Positions 47,498-57,097 of a stretch of 64,000 nt of DNA are shown in pieces (position 1 is the first letter of the stretch; the number at the start of each line of letters is the position of its first letter). Origin of the DNA: Nocardioides turkmenicus (GTDB lineage Bacteria; Actinomycetota; Actinomycetes; Propionibacteriales; Nocardioidaceae); the NCBI RefSeq assembly GCF_011045035.1, contig NZ_JAALAA010000021.1, positions 1-64,000 of the forward strand, written 5' to 3'. The notes under the pieces were generated by a model that saw nothing but the letters and a program-made list of their open reading frames with translations, did no database searches and was not told the DNA's origin. The translations under genes were made by a program, and so were the position numbers.

Positions 47498-48574
47498 CTA
47501 CTGGGAGGCCTTGCCGGACTTCGCGATGGAGTCGGTCACGATGCCGAGCGCCTCGCCGTCCTCACCGGTGCCGAAGAGCTTCTCCTTGACGCCGGACCAG
47601 TCGCGGCCGCCGAAGTCGTTCTCCAGGGTGAGCAGCTGCTTCGGCGCCGGGAACGGGTCGGCCGGGTCCTTGGCCCCCTTGATGTCCTCCGGCTTCAGAC
47701 CGATCGCGTCCCAGTCGACGACGCCGGGCTCGGCGGTGTTGACCGGGCGGAAGCCGGTCAGCGCGAACTGCTTCTGACCGCCCTGGGGGTCGAGGACGAA
47801 GTCGAGCCAGTCCTGCGACGGCTTCGAGGAGTCCTTGAGGATGGCGCCCGGGTTCTCGATCAGCACGGTCGAGTCGGGGACGATGTACTCGAAGCCCTGC
47901 CCCTGCTGGGCGGCGAGGATCGCCTCGTTCTCGTAGGCGAGCAGTACGTCACCGGTGCCGCCGAGGAAGGCGGTCGTGGCGTCGCGACCCGAGTTGGTGA
48001 GCGTGACGACGTTCTTGAAGAGCTTGTCGAGGTACGCCTTGCCCTCTTCCTCGGAGCCGCCGTTCTTCACGACCGAGCCCCAGGCGGCCAGCGCGTTCCA
48101 GCGGGCGGCTCCGGAGGAGGCCGGGTTGGCGGTGACCACGCCGACGCCCGGCTTGATCAGGTCGTCCCAGCCCTGGATGTTCTTCGGGTTGCCCTCACGG
48201 ACACCGAGCACGACGACCGAGCTGGACACGATGCCCTTGTTGTCGCCGTCGTCCCACGTCGGGTCGACCAGGCCGGCCTTCTCCAGGCGCTGTACGTCGG
48301 TGCCGACGGACAGGTGCACGTAGTCGGCCTTCAGACCCGACTCGACCGCGCGGCTCTGGTCACCGGAGGCGCCGTACGAGGTCTCGAAGGTGACGCCCTC
48401 GCCCTCGGGGGTCTTGTTGAACTCCTTGGCGATCGCCTTGTTGGCCGTCTCGGGGACGGCGAATCCGACGATGGAGATCGACTCCGCGTCAGTGCCACCG
48501 CCGGAGCCACCGCATGCGGTCAAGGTCAGGATGCTCGCAGCGGCCAGCGCCACTGCAACCTTGATCTTCTTCAT
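47498..48574 (-). CDS. sulfate-binding lipoprotein
   Basis: A 358-residue lipoprotein. The signal ends in LTLTAC, so it is lipid-anchored, followed by a Gly/Ser tether. The family motifs SYGASGDQSRAVESGLKADYVHLS, VVTANPASSGAARWNALAAW and FGGRDW near the end match Sbp/CysP proteins. ATG 48574 lies 6-7 bases after GTGAGG; a GTG at 48586 would put the RBS inside the gene. It is first in the operon. Confidence 0.94.
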   Translation of the reverse strand: MKKIKVAVALAAASILTLTACGGSGGGTDAESISIVGFAVPETANKAIAKEFNKTPEGEGVTFETSYGASGDQSRAVESGLKADYVHLSVGTDVQRLEKAGLVDPTWDDGDNKGIVSSSVVVLGVREGNPKNIQGWDDLIKPGVGVVTANPASSGAARWNALAAWGSVVKNGGSEEEGKAYLDKLFKNVVTLTNSGRDATTAFLGGTGDVLLAYENEAILAAQQGQGFEYIVPDSTVLIENPGAILKDSSKPSQDWLDFVLDPQGGQKQFALTGFRPVNTAEPGVVDWDAIGLKPEDIKGAKDPADPFPAPKQLLTLENDFGGRDWSGVKEKLFGTGEDGEALGIVTDSIAKSGKASQ

Positions 48575-48619
48575 CTGGTTCCTCACTTCTGCCCTGCCGA
48601 GTCAAGGTCGATCGGGTTA

Positions 48620-48665
48620 CGAATGTCGAGGACAATACTGGACTTAGTCGAGTGAATGTGAAAAC
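48620..48665. promoter_or_regulatory. upstream region of the sulfate operon with a GACTTAGTC palindrome
   Basis: GACTTAGTC at 48641-48649 is an inverted repeat in an AT-richer stretch before the sulfate-binding protein. A similar GACTTGACCACTAG string lies before the Rrf2 gene near 44185. It may be the Rrf2 operator and promoter; the evidence is weak. Confidence 0.3.
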
Positions 48666-48719
48666 GAGCGATCGGTCCGCTTCGTGGACGCCGACCAGCC
48701 TGCGGGGCTGACCTCTCGG

Positions 48720-49637
48720 CTAGACGCCGGTGGTGCTCAGCGGGGCGAGCTGCTCGCGCAGGACCTTGCGCCGGTGGTGGACCGCCTCGGCGCTGAAGAT
48801 GACCAGCGCGACCCAGACGATCGCGAAGCCGGCCCAGCGGCCGGGAGGCATCGCCTCGTGGGCGATGAAGACGCCGACGGCGAACTGCAGGATCGGCGCC
48901 AGGTACTGCAGCAGCCCGATCGTGACCATCGGCACCCGGATGGCGGCCGCGCCGAAGCAGGCCAGCGGCACCACGGTGATGATGCCGAGGCTGATCAGCA
49001 TGAGCACGTGGAGGACGCCGTTCCCGAAGAGCGTGCCGTTCCCGGTGGCCTGGAGCGCGATGATGAGCGCCAGCGCGAACGGCGCGGTCACGGCGGTCTC
49101 GACGGCCAGCGACTCGAACGGGCCGACTCCCGCGCTCTTCTTGAGCAGCCCGTAGGTGCCGAACGAGAACGCCAGCACCAGCGCGACCCAGGGCAGCCGC
49201 CCGTAGTCGATGGTGAGCACGACGACGGCCACGAACGCGATCCCCAGGGCTACCCACTGGAGCTTCCGCATCCGCTCGCGCAGGATGATCACGCCCATCA
49301 GCATCGTGACCAGCGGGTTGGTGAAGTAGCCCAGGCTCGTCTCGACGATCCGCCCGTTGTTGACCCCCCAGATGTACGTCACCCAGTTGATCGAGATCAC
49401 CGCGGCCGCCGCTGCCAGCAGCATGAGCTTGCGCCGGTCGCGCAGGATCGCCGCCACCTGCTTGCGGCGCCCCACGATCAGCACCAGTGCCGCGGCCACG
49501 ATCAGCGACCACACGATCCGGTGGCCCAGGATCTCCCAGGCACCGGCAGGCTCCAGGAGCGGGAAGTAGAGCGGGAACGCACCCCACATGACGTACGCCG
49601 CAGCGCCGAACATCACTCCACGACGCTGCTCACTCAC
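48720..49637 (-). CDS. rarD: EamA-family transporter RarD
   Basis: A 305-residue membrane protein with ten hydrophobic segments in two EamA halves. RGVMFGAAAYVMWGAFPLYF, ILGHRIVWSL, SINWVTYIWGVNNGRIVETS and LGYFTNPLVTMLMG are RarD-specific. Its substrate is unknown (chloramphenicol-resistance or amino-acid export have been suggested for relatives). GTG 49637 is preceded by a short hairpin. It is a single gene. Confidence 0.9.
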   Translation of the reverse strand: MSEQRRGVMFGAAAYVMWGAFPLYFPLLEPAGAWEILGHRIVWSLIVAAALVLIVGRRKQVAAILRDRRKLMLLAAAAAVISINWVTYIWGVNNGRIVETSLGYFTNPLVTMLMGVIILRERMRKLQWVALGIAFVAVVVLTIDYGRLPWVALVLAFSFGTYGLLKKSAGVGPFESLAVETAVTAPFALALIIALQATGNGTLFGNGVLHVLMLISLGIITVVPLACFGAAAIRVPMVTIGLLQYLAPILQFAVGVFIAHEAMPPGRWAGFAIVWVALVIFSAEAVHHRRKVLREQLAPLSTTGV

Positions 49638-49644
49638 AGCCTTA

Positions 49645-49664
49645 CGTTACCGCTCCGGGTAACG
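49645..49664. promoter_or_regulatory. hairpin before rarD
   Basis: CGTTACC at 49645-49651 pairs with GGTAACG at 49658-49664, 8 bp before the rarD start. On the forward strand it is followed by TCTTTTT. It could be an operator or mask ribosome binding; both neighbours run leftward, so a terminator role on the forward strand has no obvious use. Confidence 0.35.
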
Positions 49665-49698
49665 TCTTTTTACCTGAGGCCGAAAGTCGAGACCCTCC

Positions 49699-50712
49699 TC
49701 AGACGGAGCGGACGGCGACGATGTCGGCGAAGGCCTCGAGGGCCGTACGGACCGGGCCCTCGGGGAGCGGGGCGAGCGCGGTCTTGGCCTCCTCCGCGCG
49801 GGCCTGGACGTAGGCACGGGCCTCGGCCAGCGCCGGGTGGGCGCGGAGCAGGGAGACACACTCGGCCAGGGCCGCGTCGTCGGTGAGATCGCCGTCGAGC
49901 AGCTCGAGGAGACGGGCGTCGCCGGGGTCGTTCGCACGGCGGACGAACAGCACCGGGAGCGTCGGCACGCCTTCGCGCAGGTCGGTGCCCGGCGTCTTCC
50001 CGGACTCGTCCGAGGCGATGTCGAGGATGTCGTCGGAGAGCTGGAAGGCGACGCCGACGATCTCGGCGTACGCGACCAGGGCCTCCTGGATCTCCTGCGA
50101 CGCACCGGAGAACAGGGCGCCGTAGCGCGCCGCTGTGGCGATGAGGGAGCCGGTCTTGCCGGCGAGCACCTCGAGATGGTGGTCGACCGGGTCGACGCCC
50201 TCCTCCGGCTCGACACCTTCCAGGATCTGGCCCTCGACGAGTCGCCGGAAGGCCTCGGCCTGGATGCGTACGGCCTCTGCCCCCAGGGTCGCGGTCAGCT
50301 CCGAGGACCTGGCGAAGAGGAAGTCGCCGGTCAGGATCGCCACGTTGTTGTCGTAGTGGGCGTTGGCGGAGTCGGCGCCGCGGCGTACGAGCGCCTCGTC
50401 CATCACGTCGTCGTGGTAGAGCGACGCCAGATGGGTCAGCTCGACGACCGAGGCGGCAGTGATCACCTCGGGCGCATCGGCATCCGGTCCGCATTCCGCC
50501 GTCAGGCACACCAGCAGCGGCCGGAACCGCTTGCCGCCGGCCTCCAGCAGGTGGGAGGCCGCCTCTGTGACGAAACGGGACCGGCTCTGGGTGTGACCCG
50601 CCAGGTCCTTCTCGATCACTGCGAGGCGCGCGCGCAGTCGCTGCTCGAGCTCGGGATCGGTGATCGGGAGGGCGAGTTCAGGGGCTCGGTCGGTGGGTGC
50701 GCTGGTGCTCAC
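49699..50712 (-). CDS. polyprenyl diphosphate synthase (menaquinone side chain)
   Basis: A 337-residue trans-prenyltransferase. First Asp-rich motif DDVMD at 101-105, GGKRFRPLL at 59-67, second motif DDILD at 227-231. The residues before the first motif (ASLYH, no bulky aromatic block at -4/-5) fit a long-chain product. GTG 50712 overlaps the nuoN stop (GTGA). Placement at the end of the complex I operon suggests synthesis of the menaquinone tail, inferred. Confidence 0.9.
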   Translation of the reverse strand: MSTSAPTDRAPELALPITDPELEQRLRARLAVIEKDLAGHTQSRSRFVTEAASHLLEAGGKRFRPLLVCLTAECGPDADAPEVITAASVVELTHLASLYHDDVMDEALVRRGADSANAHYDNNVAILTGDFLFARSSELTATLGAEAVRIQAEAFRRLVEGQILEGVEPEEGVDPVDHHLEVLAGKTGSLIATAARYGALFSGASQEIQEALVAYAEIVGVAFQLSDDILDIASDESGKTPGTDLREGVPTLPVLFVRRANDPGDARLLELLDGDLTDDAALAECVSLLRAHPALAEARAYVQARAEEAKTALAPLPEGPVRTALEAFADIVAVRSV

Positions 50713-52253
50713 CCGATGAATCCTCCCGCATCCACCAACAGGCTGAGCACAGGGCCCGGAATTACACCCAACAAGACGGTGGCGACAGCGCTCAGAGCGA
50801 TCACGACGGAGGTGGCGTAGGACGGGGTGGAAACCGTGGCCGCGTCCTCGCGCGCGTCGGTGAAGAACATCAGCATGATGACGCGTACGTAGAAGAAGAT
50901 CGCGATGATGCTGGAGCCGATCGCCACCGCGACGACGGGCCACTGACCCGCGCCGAGGGCCGCGGCGAAGACGCCCCACTTGCCGATGAACCCGGCGGTC
51001 AGCGGCAGTCCGGCCATCGAGAGCAGGAAGACGGCGAAGGTCGCCGCGACCCATGGGTTGGTACGTCCCAGGCCGGCCCACCGGTCCAGCGAGCCGACCT
51101 CGCCGTTGGGCCCGCGGACCAGGGAGACGATCGCGAACGCGCCGAGCGTGGCGAACCCGTAGGCGGTCAGGTAGAAGAGCACCGCCTGGGTGGACCCGAA
51201 GGCGTCGGTCTGCACACCGAGGAGACCGGTGAGCAGGAAGCCGGTGTGGGCGACGGCGGAGTAGCCGAGCATCCGCTTCACGTCGCTCTGGACGATCGCG
51301 AACGACGCGCCCAGCAGCATGGTCAGCACCGCGACGACCCCGATCGCCGGACGCCAGATGTCGCCCTCGGCGCCGAAGGCGACGTAGAAGAGCCGGAGCA
51401 TCGCGGCGAACGCGGCGATCTTGGTGGCGGCCGACATCCAGGCGGTCACCGGCGTCGGGGCGCCCTGGTAGACGTCCGGCGTCCAGGAGTGGAACGGCAC
51501 CGCACCGGTCTTGAAGAGCATGCCGACCGCCATCAGACCGATGCCGAGGAGCAGCAGCGGACTGGAACCGTCGGCAGCCGCCGCCTCGCCGATCTCCGCC
51601 AGCGACATCGACCCGGCGAAGCCGTAGACCAGCGCGAGACCGTAGAGGAAGATGCCGGAGGAGAAGGCGCCGAGCAGGAAGTACTTCAGCGCCGCTTCCT
51701 GGGAGAGCAGCCGGCGACGCCGCGCCAGACCGGTCAGCAGGTAGAGCGGCAGCGAGAGCACCTCGAGCGCCACGAAGAGCATCAGCAGGTCGCCGGAGAC
51801 GCAGAAGAGCATCATCCCGCCGACCGCGAACATCATGAGCGGGTAGACCTCGGTGTGCTCCAGGCCCCGCTGGGAGGCGGTGCGCTCGGCCGAGGTGCCC
51901 GGCAGTGCAGCCGCCTGACCTGCGAAGACGCTCACGCCGTTGTCGAGGCGACGCTCGGCGAAGAGCGCGACGCTGCCGAGCGAGACCAGCAGCACCAGCC
52001 CCTGGGAGAAGACCCCGGGACCGTCGATGACGAGGGCTCCCTCGCCCGTCGAGACACCCAGCCCCGACCCGGCGCCGACGGCGACCGTCCCGGCGAGCGC
52101 GGCGACCAGCCCGGCCAGCGCCAGCGACACCTGGGCGTTGAACCGGGCGGCGCGGGGCGCGAAGGCCTCCACGACGACACCGGCGCACGCGACGCCGAGC
52201 ACCAGCAGGACGGGCCAGATGGTGGCGTACGAAATTCCGGGGGACTCGAACAT
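50709..52253 (-). CDS. nuoN: NADH-quinone oxidoreductase subunit N
   Basis: A 514-residue antiporter-like membrane subunit with 14 segments. The proton-channel Lys and Glu lie in typical places (KTGAVPFHSWTPDVYQGAPT, SDVKRMLGYSAVAHTGFLL). ATG 52253 follows GCAGGTGAGTGACGCG and starts 5 bases after nuoM; a GTG at 52265 would overlap nuoM by 8 bp. It is the last nuo gene and overlaps the prenyl synthase. Confidence 0.95.
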   Translation of the reverse strand: MFESPGISYATIWPVLLVLGVACAGVVVEAFAPRAARFNAQVSLALAGLVAALAGTVAVGAGSGLGVSTGEGALVIDGPGVFSQGLVLLVSLGSVALFAERRLDNGVSVFAGQAAALPGTSAERTASQRGLEHTEVYPLMMFAVGGMMLFCVSGDLLMLFVALEVLSLPLYLLTGLARRRRLLSQEAALKYFLLGAFSSGIFLYGLALVYGFAGSMSLAEIGEAAAADGSSPLLLLGIGLMAVGMLFKTGAVPFHSWTPDVYQGAPTPVTAWMSAATKIAAFAAMLRLFYVAFGAEGDIWRPAIGVVAVLTMLLGASFAIVQSDVKRMLGYSAVAHTGFLLTGLLGVQTDAFGSTQAVLFYLTAYGFATLGAFAIVSLVRGPNGEVGSLDRWAGLGRTNPWVAATFAVFLLSMAGLPLTAGFIGKWGVFAAALGAGQWPVVAVAIGSSIIAIFFYVRVIMLMFFTDAREDAATVSTPSYATSVVIALSAVATVLLGVIPGPVLSLLVDAGGFIG

Positions 52254-52257
52254 CGCG

Positions 52258-53682
52258 TCACTCACCTGCCTGGATCACATTGACGAGAGGCTCCACGACC
52301 GGCGACGCCGCCGAGATCAGCGGTGCGGGGACGAAGCCGAAGAAGAAGAGCGCGACCAGCAGCGGCACGAGTACGCCGACCTCCCGCCGGTCGAGGTCGC
52401 GGACCGGCCCTCGGGAGAGCTGCGCGGGCCCGGTGAAGATCCGCTGGTAGGCCCACAGCACGTAGATCGCGGCGAGCACGATCGCGGTGACCGCGATGAC
52501 ACCGACCAGCCAGTGGTAGTCGAAGGCGCTGATCAGGACCATGATCTCGGAGACGAACTGGGAGAGCCCGGGAAGGCCCGCGGTGGCCAGGCCGGCGATC
52601 AGGAACGTGCCGGCCAGCACCGGGGTGGCCTTCTCCAGCCCCCGCATCGACGAGATCGAGGCGGTGCCCTTGCGGGTGATCAGGAACCCGGCGATCAGGA
52701 ACATCGCCGCGGTCGCGACACCGTGGTTGACCATGTAGAGGATCGCGCCGACCAGGCCCTCGCGGGTCGCGGCGAAGATGCCGAGGGTGATCAACCCGAA
52801 GTGCGAGAGCGAGGTGAGGCCGATCAGGCGGAGCAGGTCGTCCTGCCCGATCGCGAGCACGGCGCCGTAGACGATCGAGATCAGCGCCAGCACGATGACG
52901 ACCGGCGTCGCCCAGGCGGAGGCCTCCGGCACCAGACCCAGGCAGAGCCGGATCATGCCGAAGGTGCCGATCTTGTCGAGGACGCACACCAGGAGCACCG
53001 AGGTCGGCGTGGTCGCCTGCTCGGTCGTGTCGGCCAGCCAGGTGTGCACCGGGAACAGCGGCGCCTTCACCGCGAACGCGATGAACATCGCCACGAAGAT
53101 CCAGCGCTCGGCGGTGGTGCCGATGTCGAGCTGGGCCAGGTCGCTGATCAGGTAGGACGGCGCACCGGCCTCCGAGGAGACCACGAAGAACCCGATCAGC
53201 GCACCGAGCAGCACCAGGCCGCCGCCGAGCTGGAACATCAGGAACTTGAGCGCGGCCTTGGCCCGGTTCGGCCCACCGTGCTGGCCGATCATGAAGTACG
53301 CCGGGATCAGCGTCGCCTCGAAGGCGATGTAGAAGACGAACAGGTCGGCAGCCAGGAAGGTGAGCAGCGCGAAGGCCTCCAGAGCCAGCGCCCAGGCGTA
53401 CCACCGCTTGTCGTGGTCCTTGACCGCGGCCACCATCACCAGCGGCACCAGGACGACGGTCAGCAGCACCATCAGCTTGCCGAAGCCGTCCATCTCCAGC
53501 GCCCAGTGGACGCCGAGCGGCTCCATCCAGACGAGGTCGGTGTCGGGGGCGGTGAACATCGTCACCAGGCCGGCGATCAACGTGGCGATCGCGAAGCCGA
53601 AGGCCCACAGCTTGGGCCGGGCCGGCATCACCGCGGTGATCAGCGCACCCGCGAACGGGATGAGAACGAGGAGTGTCAGCAA
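52258..53682 (-). CDS. nuoM: NADH-quinone oxidoreductase subunit M
   Basis: A 474-residue proton-pumping membrane subunit. VKAPLFPVHTWLADTTEQATTP and IGQDDLLRLIGLTSLSHFGL carry the key charged residues. It starts at TTG 53682, one base after the nuoL stop; GGTGAG lies before it. A TTG start is unusual but no ATG or GTG is nearby. Confidence 0.95.
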   Translation of the reverse strand: MLTLLVLIPFAGALITAVMPARPKLWAFGFAIATLIAGLVTMFTAPDTDLVWMEPLGVHWALEMDGFGKLMVLLTVVLVPLVMVAAVKDHDKRWYAWALALEAFALLTFLAADLFVFYIAFEATLIPAYFMIGQHGGPNRAKAALKFLMFQLGGGLVLLGALIGFFVVSSEAGAPSYLISDLAQLDIGTTAERWIFVAMFIAFAVKAPLFPVHTWLADTTEQATTPTSVLLVCVLDKIGTFGMIRLCLGLVPEASAWATPVVIVLALISIVYGAVLAIGQDDLLRLIGLTSLSHFGLITLGIFAATREGLVGAILYMVNHGVATAAMFLIAGFLITRKGTASISSMRGLEKATPVLAGTFLIAGLATAGLPGLSQFVSEIMVLISAFDYHWLVGVIAVTAIVLAAIYVLWAYQRIFTGPAQLSRGPVRDLDRREVGVLVPLLVALFFFGFVPAPLISAASPVVEPLVNVIQAGE

Positions 53683-53683
53683 G

Positions 53684-55549
53684 TCAGCTCACCACGATCA
53701 GGGCCAGGGCAACGAGGACGGTGCCGCCTAGGACGGAGAGGGCATAGGAGCGTACGTAGCCGGTCTGCGCCTTGCGGAGCTCACCGGCGATCGCCGCCAG
53801 CGCGATCGGGCCACCGCTCATCAGGCCGTCGACGGCGTACTTGTCGGTCGCGAGGGTGCCGCGGGTGATCGCCATCCCGGGCGGGACGACGACGTCCTCG
53901 ATGTGCGGGACCGGCAGGTAGCGGGTCGGCGCGGTCGTGGTCGGGCGGCGTCCGAAGACGAACCCGGCGGCCGCGACGCCGATCGCGACGACGACCACCG
54001 CGAGGACCGAGGTCGCCCAGACCGGGAGCGGACCGTGGTGCTCGGCGTGGCCGATCGCCACGACCGGCTCGAGCCAGTGCTCGATCCAGCCGCCGAGCGC
54101 GAAGACACCACCGAGGACCGACAGCGCGGCGAGGACGACGAGCGGCCCGGTCATGATCCGCGGCGACTCGTGCGGGTGTACGCCCTCGGGCCACCGCTTG
54201 CGGCCGAAGAAGGCGAGCATCATCAGGCGGGTCATGTAGAACGCGGTCACACCGGCGGCCAGGAGGGCGATGATGCCGACCAGCCAGCTCTCCGCGAAGG
54301 CGACCTCGAGGATCTTGTCCTTCGACCAGAAGCCGGCGAAACCGGGGAAGCCGATGATCGCCAGGTAGCCCATCGCGAAGGTCAGGAACGTGACCGGGAG
54401 CGCCCGGCTGAGGGCGCCGTAGTGCTTGAGGTTCACGTCGTCGTTCATGCCGTGCATCAGCGAGCCGGCCCCGAGGAACATGTTGGCCTTGAAGAAACCG
54501 TGGGTGAGCAGGTGGAAGATCGCGAACGCGTAGCCCGGCCCGCCGAGCCCGGCGGCGAGCATCATGTAGCCGATCTGGCTCATCGTCGAACCGGCCAGGA
54601 CCTTCTTGATGTCGTCCTTCACGCAGCTCACCGCGGCACCCCAGATGATCGTCACCAGGGCGACGACCACGACCGCGGTCGAGGCGGCCTCGGCGGCGTC
54701 GAAGACCGCGCTGCTGCGGACGATGAGGTAGACGCCCGCGGTCACCATCGTCGCCGCGTGGATCAGTGCCGAGACCGGGGTCGGGCCCTCCATCGCGTCG
54801 AGCAGCCAGCCCTGCAGCGGCACCTGCGCGGACTTTCCGCAGGCGCCGACGAGCAGCAGGATGCCGAGCCAGTTGAGGGTCGTCGTGGACGTCTCGCTGA
54901 TGTCGATCGCGGAGAAGGAGGTCGACCCGAAGGTGACGAAGCAGAGCGCGATCGCCAGCGAGAGCCCCATGTCGCCGACCCGGTTCATCACGAACGCCTT
55001 CTTGGCGGCAGCGGCCGCGGACGGCTTGTGCTGCCAGAAGCCGATCAGCAGGTAGGACGCCAGACCGACGCCCTCCCAGCCGAGGAAGAGGCCGACGTAG
55101 TTCTCCGCCAGCACCAGCATCAGCATCGCGGCGAGGAACAGGTTGAGGTAGCCGAAGAACCGGGCGCGCCGCTCGTCGTGGGCCATGTAGCCGACCGAGT
55201 AGACGTGGATCAGCGTGCCGACACCGGTGATGAGCAGCAGGAACAGGCTGGAGAGCTGGTCGTAGAGCAGGTCGAACCCGACGCTCAGGTCCCCGGTGTC
55301 GAACCAGGTGTAGAGGTGCTGGACGACCTGTCGGCTCTCCTCGTCGCGGCCGAGGGCGGCGATGAAGAGAACCAGGCTGACCACGAAGGACGCGCCGGCG
55401 AGGCCGACCGCGAGCCAGTGCCCGATCCGGTCGAAGAGTGCCGGCGCCAGCGGCCGCCCGATCAGGATCAGGGCGGCGCCGGCCAGAGGCAGCGCGATGA
55501 CCAGCCAGAGCAGCGCGAAGACGCCGCCGGCCTCGACAGGAGTTACCAC
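53684..55549 (-). CDS. nuoL: NADH-quinone oxidoreductase subunit L
   Basis: A 621-residue membrane subunit with about 16 segments and a C-terminal lateral helix. Motifs include FLGWEGVGLASYLLIGFW, GACGKSAQVPLQGWLLDAMEGPTPVSALIHAATMV written in two parts, and DIKKVLAGSTMSQIGYMMLA. GTG 55549 overlaps nuoK by 7 bp. Confidence 0.95.
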   Translation of the reverse strand: MVTPVEAGGVFALLWLVIALPLAGAALILIGRPLAPALFDRIGHWLAVGLAGASFVVSLVLFIAALGRDEESRQVVQHLYTWFDTGDLSVGFDLLYDQLSSLFLLLITGVGTLIHVYSVGYMAHDERRARFFGYLNLFLAAMLMLVLAENYVGLFLGWEGVGLASYLLIGFWQHKPSAAAAAKKAFVMNRVGDMGLSLAIALCFVTFGSTSFSAIDISETSTTTLNWLGILLLVGACGKSAQVPLQGWLLDAMEGPTPVSALIHAATMVTAGVYLIVRSSAVFDAAEAASTAVVVVALVTIIWGAAVSCVKDDIKKVLAGSTMSQIGYMMLAAGLGGPGYAFAIFHLLTHGFFKANMFLGAGSLMHGMNDDVNLKHYGALSRALPVTFLTFAMGYLAIIGFPGFAGFWSKDKILEVAFAESWLVGIIALLAAGVTAFYMTRLMMLAFFGRKRWPEGVHPHESPRIMTGPLVVLAALSVLGGVFALGGWIEHWLEPVVAIGHAEHHGPLPVWATSVLAVVVVAIGVAAAGFVFGRRPTTTAPTRYLPVPHIEDVVVPPGMAITRGTLATDKYAVDGLMSGGPIALAAIAGELRKAQTGYVRSYALSVLGGTVLVALALIVVS

Positions 55550-55848
55550 TTGAGCATCCTTGGCTCGTCGACCGAAGCCGTGTTTCTGGTGCGGAAGATG
55601 GTCATGATGATCGCCAGCCCGACGACCACCTCAGCGGCCGCGACGACCATCACGAAGAACGCCGTCACCTGCCCGTCGAGGTTGCCGTGCATCCGGCTGA
55701 ACGCCACCAGGGCCAGGTTGGCCGCGTTGAGCATGAGCTCGACGCACATGAAGACGACGATCGCGTTGCGCCTGGTCAGCACGCCGATCGTGCCGATCGT
55801 GAAGAGGATGGCGGACAAGATGACGTACGCCGTGGTGTTGTCTGTCAT
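55543..55848 (-). CDS. nuoK: NADH-quinone oxidoreductase subunit K
   Basis: A 101-residue membrane subunit with three helices. The Glu residues for proton transfer are in VFMCVELMLNAANL and VAAAEVVVGLAI. Overlaps nuoJ by 4 bp (ATGA). Confidence 0.95.
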   Translation of the reverse strand: MTDNTTAYVILSAILFTIGTIGVLTRRNAIVVFMCVELMLNAANLALVAFSRMHGNLDGQVTAFFVMVVAAAEVVVGLAIIMTIFRTRNTASVDEPRMLKW

Positions 55849-56561
55849 TCGCCCTGCCCCTCGTCACCCGTTCCGTTCGAGGCCCCTCCGGCGAGGATGG
55901 CCGGGACCGACTTCTTGCTCTGCGACCCGTCCGGCAGGAGCGCCGGGGTGTCGTTGCTGTTGTGGCGCGCGAAGGTGCCCGGTGGGGGCAGCGGGCCGAG
56001 GTGCTTGCCGCTCTTGGCGTAGTCGGCGACCCGCTTCCGGGCCAGGTCGGTCTGGCTCTGCTTCGGGTCGATCCGCTCGCGGTGGGCCAGCACCATCGCA
56101 CCGATCGCCGCCGTGATCAGCAGCGCGCTGGTCGCCTCGAAGGCGATCACGTAGCGGGAGAAGAGCAGGTCGGCGAGACGGTGTACGTTGCCACCCTCGT
56201 TGGCGCTGGACAGCCCGCGCATCGTGGCGATGCTCGCCTGGCCGACGCCGGCGATGAGGGTCGCCCCGAGACCGATGCCGAGCAGAGCCGCGAGCACCTT
56301 CTGTCCGGCGATCGTCTCCTTCAGCGTGTCGGAGGTGTCGACACCGACCAGCATGATCACGAACAGGAACAGCATCAGGATCGCACCGGTGTAGACCACG
56401 ATCTGCACCGCGAAGAGGAACGGCGCCTCCAGCGTCGCGTAGATCATCGCCAGGCCGATCATCACCACCGCCAGCGACAGCGCGGCGTGCACGGGCTTGC
56501 GCGCGAACAGCAGTCCCAGCGCCGCGATCACTGTGACCGAGGCGAGGATCACGAAGCTCAT
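55845..56561 (-). CDS. nuoJ: NADH-quinone oxidoreductase subunit J
   Basis: A 238-residue membrane subunit with five helices in 1-165 (LEAPFLFAVQIVVYTGAILML is diagnostic) and a long polar C-terminal tail of about 70 residues, typical of actinobacterial NuoJ. Overlaps nuoI by 4 bp. Confidence 0.94.
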   Translation of the reverse strand: MSFVILASVTVIAALGLLFARKPVHAALSLAVVMIGLAMIYATLEAPFLFAVQIVVYTGAILMLFLFVIMLVGVDTSDTLKETIAGQKVLAALLGIGLGATLIAGVGQASIATMRGLSSANEGGNVHRLADLLFSRYVIAFEATSALLITAAIGAMVLAHRERIDPKQSQTDLARKRVADYAKSGKHLGPLPPPGTFARHNSNDTPALLPDGSQSKKSVPAILAGGASNGTGDEGQGE

Positions 56562-57097
56562 CGGATGGTCTCCTTGGGCTCCGGCGCGTAGTAGGAGGTG
56601 TCGTCGTTGCCGAGGAACATCGGGTGGGGAGGCGCCTCCATCCCGTCCTCGAGCGGCGCGAGCAGATCCTGCTTCTCGTAGATCAGGCTCTCGCGCGTGG
56701 TGTCGGCGAGCTCGTAGTCGTTGGTCATCGTCAGCGCCCGCGTCGGGCAGGCCTCGATGCACAGCCCGCACAGGATGCAGCGCAGGTAGTTGATCTGGTA
56801 GACGCGGCCGTAACGCTCCCCTGGCGAGTAGCGCTCCTCCTCGGTGTTCTCCGCGCCCTCGACGTAGATCGCGTCGGCCGGGCAGGCCCAGGCGCACAGC
56901 TCGCAGCCGACGCACTTCTCCAGGCCGTCAGGGTGCCGGTTGAGCTGGTGGCGGCCGTGGAACCGCTCCTCGGTCGGCTCCTTCTGCTGCGGGTACTGCT
57001 CGGTGACCGGCTTCTTGAACTGCGTCCCGAACGTCACCGCGAACCCGCTGACCGGGTCCCAGAAACGCTCCTTGAACGTGCGGTCGTCGTTGCTCAC
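56558..57097 (-). CDS. nuoI: NADH-quinone oxidoreductase subunit I
   Basis: A 179-residue ferredoxin-like subunit. Two 4Fe-4S motifs, CVGCELCAWACP at about 62-73 and CILCGLCIEACP at about 106-117, carry clusters N6a and N6b. Overlaps nuoH by 4 bp. Confidence 0.96.
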   Translation of the reverse strand: MSNDDRTFKERFWDPVSGFAVTFGTQFKKPVTEQYPQQKEPTEERFHGRHQLNRHPDGLEKCVGCELCAWACPADAIYVEGAENTEEERYSPGERYGRVYQINYLRCILCGLCIEACPTRALTMTNDYELADTTRESLIYEKQDLLAPLEDGMEAPPHPMFLGNDDTSYYAPEPKETIR

